Assembly (NCBI GenBank): GCA_019359505.1
Contig: JAHHHD010000001.1
Span: 62,001-126,000 of the forward strand
DNA length: 64,000 nt
Direction of reading: 5' to 3'
Source of the DNA: Drouetiella hepatica Uher 2000/2452
Lineage (GTDB): Bacteria > Cyanobacteriota > Cyanobacteriia > Elainellales > Elainellaceae
Each line of letters opens with the position of its first letter. The first letter of the stretch is position 1. The translations under genes and the position numbers were made by a program. Shown here one piece after another: positions 38,814 to 47,034 of this stretch. The notes beneath the pieces are model-generated. The model was not told where the DNA came from. It was given only the letters and a program-made list of their open reading frames with translations, and did not search any database.

Positions 38814-39992
38814 TCAGCTTCTCATCAGCTCTAACAGAGACTCATCTTGTCCCGACTGCCGTTTTTCAATGGGGATATAGGACTGGGCGTGGCTCCCAGT
38901 ATAAATTTGAGTAGGGCGGAAGATGCGGTTTTCATTGAGCTGCTCTTTCCAATGCGCCAGCCAGCCTGAAGTACGGGCGATCGCAAACACGGGTGTAAAC
39001 AGGTCGGTCGGAATACCCAGCTTGCGGTAGACCAGTCCTGAGTAAAAGTCTACGTTAGGATAAATGCCCTTGTGTCCTAGGCGCTCAGCAACCGCTCGTT
39101 CCATCGTAACGGCAATATCGTAGTATTCATCTCTACCAAATTTTTCAAAGAGTTGCTCTGCCAAACTCTGCAAAATTGTGGCGCGAGGATCTTTAACTTT
39201 ATAAACCCGATGCCCAAAGCCCATGATTTTAGACTTATTCTCCAGGCAGTTGTCTAGGTACGGCTCAACATTTTCTACGGTGCCGATCTCTTCTAGCATC
39301 ATGATCACTTCTTCATTCGCTCCCCCATGCAGCGGCCCGGCCAGAGTCCCAACTGCCGAAGCCACTACGCCATAGGGATCGGTCAGAGTAGAAGCCGTCA
39401 CCATAGAGGAAAACGTCGAGGCGTTGATTGTATGCTCTGCATGTAGAGTCAGACAAATATCAAAGATTTGAGCAGCAAGCGGATCAGGTTCTCGCTCGTT
39501 GAGCATATAGAGGAAGTTTGCCGCGTAGCCGAGATCGTCGCGGGGCTGCACTGGGTCATTGCCTTTGCGCATGAGCTGAAAGGCCGCAACCATTGTCGGA
39601 ATCTTTGCCAGTAGCCGCACGACTGCCGCTCGAATATACGCAGGATCATCCAGCGCCCGACGAGAGTAGAACAAGCCCAGAGCAGCAGCACAAGCCTGTA
39701 GAGCATCCATAGGGTGCCCACTCTCTGGAAAGCACTTCATCATGTCGCGGATACGGTACTTCAGCCGCCGATGAGATTGAATTTCGTGCTGAAATTCTTC
39801 CAGTTCACCCGCAGTAGGCAACGCTCCCCAGATCAAGAGATAAGCAGTTTCTACGAAAGTGCTGAGTCTAGCCAGCTCTTCAATATTGATGCCCCGATAC
39901 TCTAGGATGCCATTTTTGCCATCCACAAAGCTAATGCTGGATTGCGTCACAGGAATCCCTTCCAGACCCGGTCTATATTCGCAAAACGTCAT
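38814..39992 (-). CDS. gltA: Citrate synthase
   Basis: A 392-residue type of citrate synthase (acetyl-CoA + oxaloacetate to citrate). Catalytic residues are His in GPLHGGANEEVI, His in MGFGHRVYKVKDPR and Asp in NVDFYSGLVYRKLG. EYRGINIEELA is the N-terminal family mark. The length is that of the short bacterial/cyanobacterial enzyme. It is the entry to the (branched) TCA pathway; mdh, which supplies oxaloacetate, is elsewhere in the window. The ATG at 39992 gives the conserved start. Confidence 0.95.
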   Translation of the reverse strand: MTFCEYRPGLEGIPVTQSSISFVDGKNGILEYRGINIEELARLSTFVETAYLLIWGALPTAGELEEFQHEIQSHRRLKYRIRDMMKCFPESGHPMDALQACAAALGLFYSRRALDDPAYIRAAVVRLLAKIPTMVAAFQLMRKGNDPVQPRDDLGYAANFLYMLNEREPDPLAAQIFDICLTLHAEHTINASTFSSMVTASTLTDPYGVVASAVGTLAGPLHGGANEEVIMMLEEIGTVENVEPYLDNCLENKSKIMGFGHRVYKVKDPRATILQSLAEQLFEKFGRDEYYDIAVTMERAVAERLGHKGIYPNVDFYSGLVYRKLGIPTDLFTPVFAIARTSGWLAHWKEQLNENRIFRPTQIYTGSHAQSYIPIEKRQSGQDESLLELMRS

Positions 39993-40314
39993 AATGTCAC
40001 CGTATGCCCGAAATAATTTGTACTCAAGATTTTGTCCAAAACCTCCTGATGACCAGAGTAGGTTCTCTTTTATACCAATTTAACGAATGATAGTTACAGA
40101 CGAGCGTAGATGGGCATCGCTCTTCAAGCTTTCTCGATCGCGTTTATTTTTCGGTATTGCTTGATAAGGGGATGATTTTTTGTTGAACAGGAGCGCACAG
40201 AACGCCCCTTTTCAGCAAAAAACCATCCAGAGACCAGCAACGCTTATTTTTCAATTGGGTATTAGAAGATTCTGGACAAGCTGTTAGTGGATAGCTCTCT
40301 TAGATTGGCATATT
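39993..40314. other. Intergenic gap between gltA and the CCA gene
   Basis: No gene is seen in 322 bases. It contains ATACCAATTTAA at about 40073-40084, like the outer arm of repeat A, and an imperfect long hairpin at 40171-40228 (GATGATTTTTTGTTGAAC arm). The hairpin is nearly the same as the one at 63122-63175. Confidence 0.6.
40171..40228. repeat. Imperfect long hairpin, sister of the 63.1-kb hairpin
   Basis: GATGATTTTTTGTTGAAC at the left is matched by an imperfect complement ending GGTTTTTTG on the other strand (CAAAAAACCATC). It lies downstream of the CCA nucleotidyltransferase gene (minus strand) and may act as its terminator. Confidence 0.6.
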
Positions 40315-42111
40315 CTAGGGTTGCAGTTTTGTTAGTTTTGGATCAGTCTGCCCCGTTGATCGATCGTTTCGGAGTGGAAACTGTGTTTTGACTAAGTTTT
40401 CAGCGCTATCCCGATCGCCCACTTCCCCGTCCAGCGTTGCAGCCAGCACCCTTTCCAAGATCTCTTTGTATTGTTTTCCGGGTTTGTAGCCCATTGTTTT
40501 GAGATCATTGCCATTGAGCGGAGCCTGAACAGTCTGCCACTGGGCGAGATATTGCCAGATGGGGCGGCGTGCCGATCGCGGAGCCGTTGCCCCTAACAGA
40601 ATTAGCGTAGTTCGATCGCAATCTCTCAATAATTTAACGACCTGACTAGGGCGATCGCATTGGCTCAGAGCCGGAAAAATTTGATCTTGTAGATGGGGAA
40701 GATTCTGTAGCCGATCGCCACTTTCTATTGGCAGCTGGAGTGTTTGGGTAGCGGTCAGGCGATCGGGTAGCGAGAGAGCAGACAGCAGAACTTCTAGAAG
40801 CACCTGCCAGTGCAGCGCATTCTGGGGATTAAATCGCTTCAGCCAGCGATCGGCTCGTCGCATCTGCTGCCACAGCGTATTACTGAATCTCAACTGAGGA
40901 TGGATGCAGACTAATGCTCCCAGATCTGACAGCCACCGCATTGCCCTCTGCCAATAGACAGTCTGCAAAATGTACTTTAGCTCCTGCCTTAGGCGGGTTT
41001 GCAGGGCGGGGGCTTTGTCGATTTGCGCGTCTGCCTGAATACGTTGATAGATACCGCTAGCGATCGCATACCGGATGTAGCGCTCAGTTTGCGGCTCAAG
41101 CTGAAACTTCAGCCGCACCGCAAATCGCACGGCTCGAAAAATCCGAGTCGGATCTTCAATAAAACTATTGGCATGAATTACGCGAATCTGTCTTGCCTTC
41201 AAATCTAACCCGCCGCCGAAAAAATCTAGCAGTTCTCCCGAACCTGGAGCCGTGAGCCGTACGGCTAACGCGTTGATGGTGAAGTCGCGCCGATAGAGAT
41301 CTTGAGTGATCGAGCTTGCCTCCACCTCTGGATTTGCTGCCGGATAAAGATAAAACTCAGTTCGAGCGGTAGCAATGTCTATTCCTAGAGAACCCAACGC
41401 CGGATCGTCTTGCCAGAGCAGCGCTGCCGTTTGAAATTGCCCGTGGATTTGCAGACGCACCTGAGGATAGATCTGCTGTAAAGCTTGAGCTAGCTCTACT
41501 CCTGCTGAGTCGATCGCCTGATGAAATCCATCCACTACCAGGTCAATATCCTGAAGCTGTAAAGGCTGCAGGTCTGCTAACAGCAAATCGCGCACGGCAC
41601 CCCCCACCAGATAGAGCTGCCAGCCCAGCCGCTCTGCCTGATCTGCAATTGTCTGCAATAGTTTCCAGAGTGCTGGAGTCAGGCGATCGTGCAGCAAATG
41701 ACTCATACCTTCAGGTATTGCCCTGCTTCGATGAATCTGCCGCAGTACATCTGTGCGAGTGACTATTCCTATCAGGCGATCGTTTGCTAAAACAGGCAAC
41801 CGACCGATGCCGTAAGTCATCATCAGCGCTTCGATGTCAGGCAGCTTTGCCTCTGGCGTCACGGTTTTAAGCTCCGTCGCCATGTGATCTTTGACAGGGG
41901 CATCGCCAAAGCCATGACGCAGGGCAATCTCCAAGTCTCGACGAGAAATAATCCCCACTAGCCGATCCTCAGCATCTACCACACAGAGTCCAGAATGCCC
42001 GTAGCGCAAAAGCAGGCGCTGAGCTGTGGCGATCGTCGTTTCCGGGCAAACGGTGCGAACGGGAGAGGACATCAGGTTTCTGGCGATCGGTGGCGTAAGC
42101 ATCGAATCCAT
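40315..42111 (-). CDS. CBS-domain CCA tRNA nucleotidyltransferase / poly(A) polymerase-like
   Basis: A 598-residue class II nucleotidyltransferase. Residues about 10-130 hold two CBS domains (LMSSPVRTVCPETT; HMATELKTVTPEAK), which by family bind adenosyl ligands. The catalytic head follows: LVGGAVRDLLLADL and the carboxylate motif QDIDLVVDG, then RRDFTINALAVRL and DPTRIFRAVRFAVRL for tRNA and NTP recognition. Many cyanobacteria carry such CBS fusions, often with a DHH domain; none is seen here. It may add CC, A or CCA to tRNA 3' ends. All three tRNA genes in the window lack encoded CCA, so such an enzyme is required. Confidence 0.88.
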   Translation of the reverse strand: MDSMLTPPIARNLMSSPVRTVCPETTIATAQRLLLRYGHSGLCVVDAEDRLVGIISRRDLEIALRHGFGDAPVKDHMATELKTVTPEAKLPDIEALMMTYGIGRLPVLANDRLIGIVTRTDVLRQIHRSRAIPEGMSHLLHDRLTPALWKLLQTIADQAERLGWQLYLVGGAVRDLLLADLQPLQLQDIDLVVDGFHQAIDSAGVELAQALQQIYPQVRLQIHGQFQTAALLWQDDPALGSLGIDIATARTEFYLYPAANPEVEASSITQDLYRRDFTINALAVRLTAPGSGELLDFFGGGLDLKARQIRVIHANSFIEDPTRIFRAVRFAVRLKFQLEPQTERYIRYAIASGIYQRIQADAQIDKAPALQTRLRQELKYILQTVYWQRAMRWLSDLGALVCIHPQLRFSNTLWQQMRRADRWLKRFNPQNALHWQVLLEVLLSALSLPDRLTATQTLQLPIESGDRLQNLPHLQDQIFPALSQCDRPSQVVKLLRDCDRTTLILLGATAPRSARRPIWQYLAQWQTVQAPLNGNDLKTMGYKPGKQYKEILERVLAATLDGEVGDRDSAENLVKTQFPLRNDRSTGQTDPKLTKLQP

Positions 42112-42316
42112 GGCGGCTTTTCCTCTGGCTTTTCCCCGGCATTTACCCGGCTTTTAGCTTTGTCCTGCTTCTAGCCTTATCCTGTCACAAGGGTCTCAAT
42201 TTCTGATAGGTTACTAATTAGGGAAAGATAGAGAGCAGATTGCTTGGTCAAGGCGCGATCGTCTAATCCTCTTCGCTGTGCTGGTTAGCTGTTGGCTGTA
42301 TTTGGGAGGGAAAATA

Positions 42317-42505
42317 ATGTCTGTTCTATTTCAACTGGCTTTGGCGGCTCTTGTCGCAGTATCGTTCATCATGGTAGTTGCTGTTCCTGTTGCCTATGCT
42401 TCACCTAAAAACTGGGAGCAATCGAAGCGGCTGCTATTTTTAGGATCAGGGCTTTGGACAATTTTGGTGCTGTTGGTGGGCGGTCTCAACTACTTTGTGG
42501 TGTAG
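42317..42505 (+). CDS. psbZ: Photosystem II reaction center protein Z
   Basis: A 62-residue two-helix protein: [20 protein letters not shown], then [20 protein letters not shown] and a second helix [17 protein letters not shown]. This is PsbZ (Ycf9), a small subunit at the PSII core periphery. An upstream in-frame start at 42278 would add 13 residues, but the ATG at 42317 gives the exact family length. ribH follows, a pairing I recall from other cyanobacteria. Confidence 0.96.
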   Translation: MSVLFQLALAALVAVSFIMVVAVPVAYASPKNWEQSKRLLFLGSGLWTILVLLVGGLNYFVV

Positions 42506-42652
42506 CGCTCTATTTAACGCCTTAAGTTGATTGTCTAGAAAATCAGCCAAATCTCTAGAAAGGTAGTTTAGGCTAAAGTAGCCCCACATCTGAGAGCAGG
42601 CACTTCGTCTGAAAGTTTCTATCAGCCATCTTTTTAGCTCATTGGTATTTCT

Positions 42653-43258
42653 ATGACAGTTTTTGAGGGCACGTTTACCCGCACAGATGATCTACGGTTT
42701 GCGATCGTCATTGGTCGATTCAACGACTTGGTGACAGGCAAGCTGCTCGAAGGATGTCAGGACTGCTTGAAGCGTCACGGCATTGATCCCGATCCACAGG
42801 GGACACAAGTAGACTATGCCTGGGTTCCGGGGAGTTTTGAAGTGCCGCTTCTAGCACGGCAGCTAGCTTTGTCGGGTCGCTATGATGCCATCATCTGTTT
42901 GGGCGCCATCATTCGAGGATCTACCCCTCATTTTGACTATGTGGCGGCAGAAGTGTCTAAGGGAATTGCTGCCGCCAGCTTCCAGACGGGGGTGCCTGTC
43001 ATTTTTGGTATCCTGACCACAGATACTATGCAGCAAGCGCTCGAACGAGCCGGAATTAAGAGCAACAATGGCTGGAATTACGCCATGAATGCGATCGAGA
43101 TGGCGAGTCTCATGCACCAGGTGAAAGCCAGCAGCCGAGACGTCTCTTCTGGTGGCGCAAATGGCGATTCAATATCAGGCTCAGCTCAGCTTTCGGGGGC
43201 AGGTCTTCAAACTTTGCCAGGGGCACTCAGGAGCGCTTTGCCTGAGCAAGTGGAGTAG
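42653..43258 (+). CDS. ribH: 6,7-dimethyl-8-ribityllumazine synthase, C-terminally extended
   Basis: RibH (riboflavin pathway; condenses the pyrimidine amine and butanone phosphate). Conserved marks are [54 protein letters not shown] and [19 protein letters not shown], followed by [14 protein letters not shown]. The usual enzyme ends near residue 160. Here about 40 extra residues, rich in Ser/Gly/Ala, form an apparently disordered tail. It is probably a capsid-like multimer. Confidence 0.96.
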   Translation: MTVFEGTFTRTDDLRFAIVIGRFNDLVTGKLLEGCQDCLKRHGIDPDPQGTQVDYAWVPGSFEVPLLARQLALSGRYDAIICLGAIIRGSTPHFDYVAAEVSKGIAAASFQTGVPVIFGILTTDTMQQALERAGIKSNNGWNYAMNAIEMASLMHQVKASSRDVSSGGANGDSISGSAQLSGAGLQTLPGALRSALPEQVE

Positions 43259-43344
43259 TAAGGTAAGAGTTTTGGACGCTAAGGCGGTTCACTCAGGTTG
43301 ACAAATTGGTTGAACTCTGGCACTATGATAAAAGTCTGAATTTT

Positions 43345-43416
43345 GCGGGTGTAGCTCAGTGGTAGAGCGCAACCTTGCCAAGGTTGATGTCGTGGGTTCG
43401 AATCCCATCACCCGCT
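43345..43416 (+). tRNA. tRNA-Gly(GCC)
   Basis: A 72-nt tRNA. GCGGGTG pairs with CACCCGC. Loop TTGCCAA gives anticodon GCC. GTAGCTCAGTGGTAGAGC and GGTTCGAATCC are the D and T arms; CCA is not encoded. Confidence 0.97.
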
Positions 43417-43422
43417 TAATCT

Positions 43423-43460
43423 AAAAAGCCTTTTGAAGTTGAGCCTTCAGAAGGCTTTTT
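43423..43460 (+). terminator. Rho-independent terminator after tRNA-Gly
   Basis: A 16-bp stem AAAAAGCCTTTTGAAG (43423-43438) with 43445-43460, one T-G wobble, a six-base loop, ending in TTTTT. Confidence 0.85.
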
Positions 43461-43493
43461 AGGTTTTCCCCAGATTATTAGAATAAATCCCTT

Positions 43494-43534
43494 GCAGATT
43501 GGGTGAGGTATGGCTCTCACCTCACCCAATCTGC
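43494..43534. repeat. 16-bp perfect inverted repeat
   Basis: GCAGATTGGGTGAGGT (43494-43509) with its complement at 43519-43534, loop ATGGCTCTC. It lies soon after the tRNA-Gly terminator and has no U-run; its role is not clear. Confidence 0.7.
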
Positions 43535-43796
43535 AAATCCTAATTCATGAGGGGTCGAATGACGGATGAAAGAACAGCGGCATGGACGTGAGCTGTTCTT
43601 TTGTATTCTTTTTTCAATAAAGAGAGTGTTAATGATCGCCCTTGATACCAAGGTTTGAGCTAGATTGAGGATAGTGTTGATTGGGGCGAGGAAGAAGTTA
43701 AAGAGATTTAGGCTACGAGGGGCTTGCTTTTCAATAACTCTTTCTTCTTCAATTCCAGTCGATTGCTTCCAAATCCTTGCTCCAGACCATTCATCC

Positions 43797-44219
43797 GTGT
43801 CGCTGCGACCTGTGCAACATCCGAAAACCCAGAAAATTGACCTCAATAGTGAATATCCCTGTCCCTGTCGTCGTCGGGGTCGCCTAACTCCGATCGTCTT
43901 GACAGAGGCTTTCGGCTGCGATCGCTGTCAGCAAATTTTCGTGCTGCAAGAGAATGGCTATGTGATTGAGCAGCTATCGACGCACTATCCCTACAAACGG
44001 GCTTGGCGCTGGACAGGTCATCAATGGAACGCTGCTCATTCCAACCTGGGTCGAGGCTATTTCCCCCTAACGCTATTTATCATTTTTGGACTAATCTTTT
44101 TACTGCTGCTAACGACCCTCAACTCTCCCCTCAGCTATAGCATCACTTTCCGCGTGATAGCAGCTTTGGTTCTATCAATGCTGCTAGTCTGGATGCTATG
44201 GCTAGCCTGTAGACGTTAG
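43797..44219 (+). CDS. Conserved zinc-ribbon-like membrane protein
   Basis: About 140 residues from a GTG at 43797. The frame is open from an ATG at 43665, but the conserved-looking part begins later (KIDLNSEYPCPCRRRGRL). A CPC...CDRC cysteine set (about residues 21-23 and 40-43 of the short form) suggests a zinc ribbon. It is followed by YPYKRAWRWTGHQWN and two C-terminal membrane helices. I recall a similar conserved cyanobacterial protein, but no function. It ends 17 bp before the ProA-like gene, so the two may be co-transcribed. Confidence 0.65.
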   Translation: MSLRPVQHPKTQKIDLNSEYPCPCRRRGRLTPIVLTEAFGCDRCQQIFVLQENGYVIEQLSTHYPYKRAWRWTGHQWNAAHSNLGRGYFPLTLFIIFGLIFLLLLTTLNSPLSYSITFRVIAALVLSMLLVWMLWLACRR

Positions 44220-44236
44220 TCAAAGTAAGGACAGAA

Positions 44237-45493
44237 TTGAACGCTTCACCTGTGACCACCATCGCCTACCGAGGCTATCACTCAGCCTTAGAACTGGCAA
44301 CCATGCGAGGAACCGATCGCAGTCGTGCCTTGCACATCATGGCAGAAGCTTTGATGGAGCGCCAGAACGACATTTTAGAAGCCAACACGCTCGATCTGGA
44401 AATTAGCCGTGAAATGGCAGTTCCTGACCTAGTTTTGGATTGGCTGAAGTTAACTCCAGAACGATTGCAGACGGCAGGACAGATCCTTCAGCGTCTGGCA
44501 GAGCTTTCTGATCCGATTCAGCAGGTTCTCAACATTCCGTCCTATCAGGTTGATCAGTGCCAAACCTATTGTCAACTGACGCCTTTGGGGGTAGTTGCTT
44601 TTATCTACGAAGCCTTTCCCGACATGGGGGCGATTGCCGCAGGGCTTTGCATTCGTACCGCCAATAGCCTAATTTTGCGGGGGAGCGCCGAGGCAAGCCA
44701 TTCTAATCAGGTCATTGCTGAGACTCTGAAACTGGCTATTGAAGATGCAGGTCTGCCGGGTGACTGCATTCAGAGTTTGCCCCCAGAGCATGGCGACCAG
44801 ATTCGAGAGCTGGTGGTTCAAGATCAGTTTGTCAACTTAGTCATTCCCTATGGGCGATCGAGCCTGGTGCAGCAGGTCGTACGTCAAGCAACTTGTCCGG
44901 TACTCAGGACTGCAATCGGCAATTGCTACCTCTACTGGTCGCCCTCTGGAAGTTTAGACATGGCTCGATGGATGATTTTAGACAGCCACCAGAGTGCGCC
45001 TGATGCAGTTAATGCGATCGAGAAGGTTTTGATTCATCGTCACCATAACCCTTCAACGCTGATTATGCTTTGGAGTAGTCTTCAGGAAAAAGGTTACGTT
45101 CTGCATGGTGACGATATTCTCTGTGCAGAGTTTCCGGAAGTCTTTACGGCTGAAGCCAAGCCCTATGAGTGGAGTCAGGCTTATCTGAACCGCACTATTG
45201 CCTTTAAGGCTGTGGAGCAATTGGAAGATGCGATCGCTTGGATCAATCGTCATAGCAGTGGTCATGCAGACTGTCTGGCAACAGAATCGTACCAGGAAAG
45301 CCGCCAGTTCGCATTAGGAATTGGCAGCGCTATGACCTACATTAATGCCTCACCCCGATTCTATCGGAATCCCAAGCGAGGTAGCCCGATCGCTCTAGGC
45401 ATGTCTAATCAGAAAGGGCATCGACGCGGGCTAATTAGTGTTGAAACCCTCACGACCTTAAGACACATTGTTCAAGGCAACGGCGTGAGTTGA
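44237..45493 (+). CDS. Glutamate-5-semialdehyde dehydrogenase (ProA) homologue lacking catalytic Cys
   Basis: A 418-residue ALDH-fold protein whose length and order match ProA (RALHIMAEALMERQNDILEAN, PLGVVAFIYEAFPDMGAIAAG, NSLILRGSAEASHSN, VIPYGRSSLVQQV). ProA reduces gamma-glutamyl phosphate in proline synthesis with a catalytic Cys in a CNAxETLL segment. Here the same place reads APDAVNAIEKVLIH, with Val258 (codon GTT, 45008-45010) in place of Cys. So thioester chemistry as in ProA is unlikely. Cyanobacteria often carry two ProA-like genes, and this is probably the divergent one, with a changed or regulatory role. TTG start at 44237 behind AAGGA. Confidence 0.82.
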   Translation: MNASPVTTIAYRGYHSALELATMRGTDRSRALHIMAEALMERQNDILEANTLDLEISREMAVPDLVLDWLKLTPERLQTAGQILQRLAELSDPIQQVLNIPSYQVDQCQTYCQLTPLGVVAFIYEAFPDMGAIAAGLCIRTANSLILRGSAEASHSNQVIAETLKLAIEDAGLPGDCIQSLPPEHGDQIRELVVQDQFVNLVIPYGRSSLVQQVVRQATCPVLRTAIGNCYLYWSPSGSLDMARWMILDSHQSAPDAVNAIEKVLIHRHHNPSTLIMLWSSLQEKGYVLHGDDILCAEFPEVFTAEAKPYEWSQAYLNRTIAFKAVEQLEDAIAWINRHSSGHADCLATESYQESRQFALGIGSAMTYINASPRFYRNPKRGSPIALGMSNQKGHRRGLISVETLTTLRHIVQGNGVS

Positions 45494-45505
45494 GCGCTTT
45501 TAGCC

Positions 45506-45533
45506 TAACTGACCTGATTTAACTGACCTGACG
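45506..45533. repeat. 14-bp tandem duplication over a stop codon
   Basis: TAACTGACCTGATT (45506-45519) and TAACTGACCTGACG (45520-45533). The pentapeptide gene stop (45519-45521, minus strand) lies on the junction. Confidence 0.75.
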
Positions 45534-45824
45534 AATGATGGCTCCCCGAATGTCAGCTTGCTCTAAGTCAACATCCGTCAGAGTGACGTTGGTTAAATTA
45601 GCTTGAACCAGGTTGGTCTCAGCCAAGTTAGCCCCTGTCAGAACAGCATCTGTCAGATTGGCACGACTCAGATTGGTTCGACTTAAATTAGCCTTTGTGA
45701 AATTCGCCCCGCTAAAATTCGCCCCGCTAAGATTGATATTTCTCAAATTTGCCGCCATCAAGTTTAGGTTTCTAAAGTCTCTCTGCCCTGCTGAGTATCG
45801 GCTTAAAAGTTCTGGAATTTTCAT
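45519..45824 (-). CDS. Pentapeptide repeat protein
   Basis: A 101-residue protein. From about residue 20 it is built of A(N/D)LxN-type pentapeptides: LMAANLRNINLSGANFSGAN, then repeated ANLxx/ANFxx units up to ADIRGAII. These fold into a right-handed quadrilateral beta-helix. About 14 units are seen. The first 18 residues (MKIPELLSRYSAGQRDFRNL) are the common cyanobacterial lead-in. No partner is visible and function is unknown. It is a conventional small member of a family abundant in cyanobacteria. Confidence 0.88.
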   Translation of the reverse strand: MKIPELLSRYSAGQRDFRNLNLMAANLRNINLSGANFSGANFTKANLSRTNLSRANLTDAVLTGANLAETNLVQANLTNVTLTDVDLEQADIRGAIIRQVS

Positions 45825-45861
45825 TAGAATAACGTTGAGAGGAGTATAGAACCCAGGCTGC

Positions 45862-45889
45862 GAAGCGGATTCAGTGAAGCGGATTCAGC
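45862..45889. repeat. 14-bp tandem duplication
   Basis: GAAGCGGATTCAGT (45862-45875) followed by GAAGCGGATTCAGC (45876-45889), 22 bp before the rpsU 3' end. Confidence 0.75.
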
Positions 45890-45911
45890 TTGAAGTATCG
45901 GCTGCTGCAAG

Positions 45912-46100
45912 CTAGTTGCGGAAGCTCTTCCTTCGCTGTTTGTGTCGAGCAACTGCCTTGCGCCGCCGCTTTTCGATCGGGGTTTCAAAGTGACGATACT
46001 TTTTCATGTCTGGAAAGACTCCCGCCTGGGAAACTTTCCGCTTAAATCGGCGTAGCGCTGACTCTATTCCTTCGTCTTCACCAAGAATTACTTGGGTCAT
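45912..46100 (-). CDS. rpsU: 30S ribosomal protein S21
   Basis: S21 of 62 residues from ATG at 46100 ([20 protein letters not shown]), the usual family start; an ATG five codons upstream is also open. Continues [19 protein letters not shown] and ends in a basic tail [16 protein letters not shown]. An RRM protein gene lies upstream on the same strand (46802-46494), the rbp-rpsU pairing known in cyanobacteria, but a terminator and a repeat copy separate them. Confidence 0.96.
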   Translation of the reverse strand: MTQVILGEDEGIESALRRFKRKVSQAGVFPDMKKYRHFETPIEKRRRKAVARHKQRRKSFRN

Positions 46101-46195
46101 TCCATCTTGCCTCATGAGTGATCAGGGAGAAGACCTCCTGTTTCCAGAAAGTCTCACAAAACTTCGTCCTAGCCACGCTCTGGCAGACTGCTACT

Positions 46196-46290
46196 GTATG
46201 GCAACCGCCTTGGCGGTTAGGGAAGGGACGTTTATGGTGGGGCGCGAAGCGCCCCACCATAAACGCTCTAAGCAAACTGGCGATAGCTAT
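46196..46290 (-). repeat. Palindromic interspersed repeat, copy B (reversed)
   Basis: Read on the minus strand it has AGCTATCGCCAGTTTGC, the long hairpin (GTTTATGGTGGGGCGC / its complement), and TAACCGCCAAGGCGGTTGC at the end. The middle stem differs from copies A and C but stays complementary to itself. Confidence 0.85.
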
Positions 46291-46425
46291 AAAAACATCG
46301 CCAAGAATAGCGCTTAGGATCGTGGATTAAATAATCTGTACAACCGATCTGCTGTAAGGGGTTAGCAATGCCAAGCCCCTACTGAGCTAAGCCCCTACCC
46401 CAAGAATTACTTAAAAAGGGGGAAT

Positions 46426-46452
46426 AAAAAAGGGCAGACTGGAAGTCCGCCC
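46426..46452 (-). terminator. Rho-independent terminator of the rbp gene
   Basis: On the minus strand GGGCGGACT-TCC-AGTCTGCCC (46452-46432, one G-U pair) is followed by TTTTTT (46431-46426). Confidence 0.85.
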
Positions 46453-46493
46453 CTCACTAAAACGGTAGAGTTTACAGACTAAGCCTCAGAGAC

Positions 46494-46802
46494 TTAGTAA
46501 CGACGAGAAGATCCGCCTTTGTTGCTCCAGCCGCCGCCGCCGCCGAAAGAACCTCTGTCCTCACGGGGTTTTGCCTTGTTGACCTTCAGGTCGCGACCCA
46601 TCCATTCAGCTCCATCCAGAGCTTCAATGGCAGCAGTTTCTTCTGCTTCTGCACCCATTTCCACAAAAGCAAAGCCGCGTAAGCGACCTGTTTCACGATC
46701 GGTGGGGAGTTGCACCCGCTTGACCGTGCCGTACTCTGCGAAAATTTGGGTGATATCCTCTTGAGTTGCCTCAAAGGATAAATTACCGACGTAGATTGAC
46801 AT
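46494..46802 (-). CDS. RRM-type RNA-binding protein (Rbp)
   Basis: A 102-residue protein. RNP2 is at the start (MSIYVGNLSF), and RNP1 follows (RLRGFAFVEM, about residues 40-49), in one RRM domain (1-80). The end is glycine-rich (GSFGGGGGWSNKGGSS), the class of cyanobacterial Rbp proteins linked to cold response and mRNA/thylakoid organisation. It lies upstream of rpsU; a long leader before the ATG is possible (46803-47034 is empty) and would fit cold-shock regulation, but this is not shown. Confidence 0.93.
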   Translation of the reverse strand: MSIYVGNLSFEATQEDITQIFAEYGTVKRVQLPTDRETGRLRGFAFVEMGAEAEETAAIEALDGAEWMGRDLKVNKAKPREDRGSFGGGGGWSNKGGSSRRY

Positions 46803-47034
46803 GAAAAATGATCTCCAGAATCAGAGAGTGTAGAGAGTTAGATTCGGAGAAATGCGCATAAAACGAATTACACAGCCGAAAATAATCCTATTACAGAGGT
46901 TAGCATAGTCACGGCAGTGTTGGTAGATGAGTGAGGCGAGGAAGCGTTAAGAAAAGTATAAAAAATAAGCCCACACCAGAGTGTGAGCCTCTATTATGAC
47001 AGGGACAAACCTGCTTGGTCAATTTATGCTTGTT

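Larger units (their letters stand above)
46101..46493. other. Intergenic gap between the rbp gene and rpsU
   Basis: No gene is seen in 393 bases. It holds the reversed repeat copy B (46196-46290), a short run of GCCCCTA-like blocks near 46355-46400, and the rbp terminator (46426-46452). Confidence 0.6.

Noticed and set aside
45613-45849. Plus-strand open frame over the pentapeptide gene
   Set aside because: It mirrors the repetitive pentapeptide coding sequence; the repeated pattern makes the complementary frame open.
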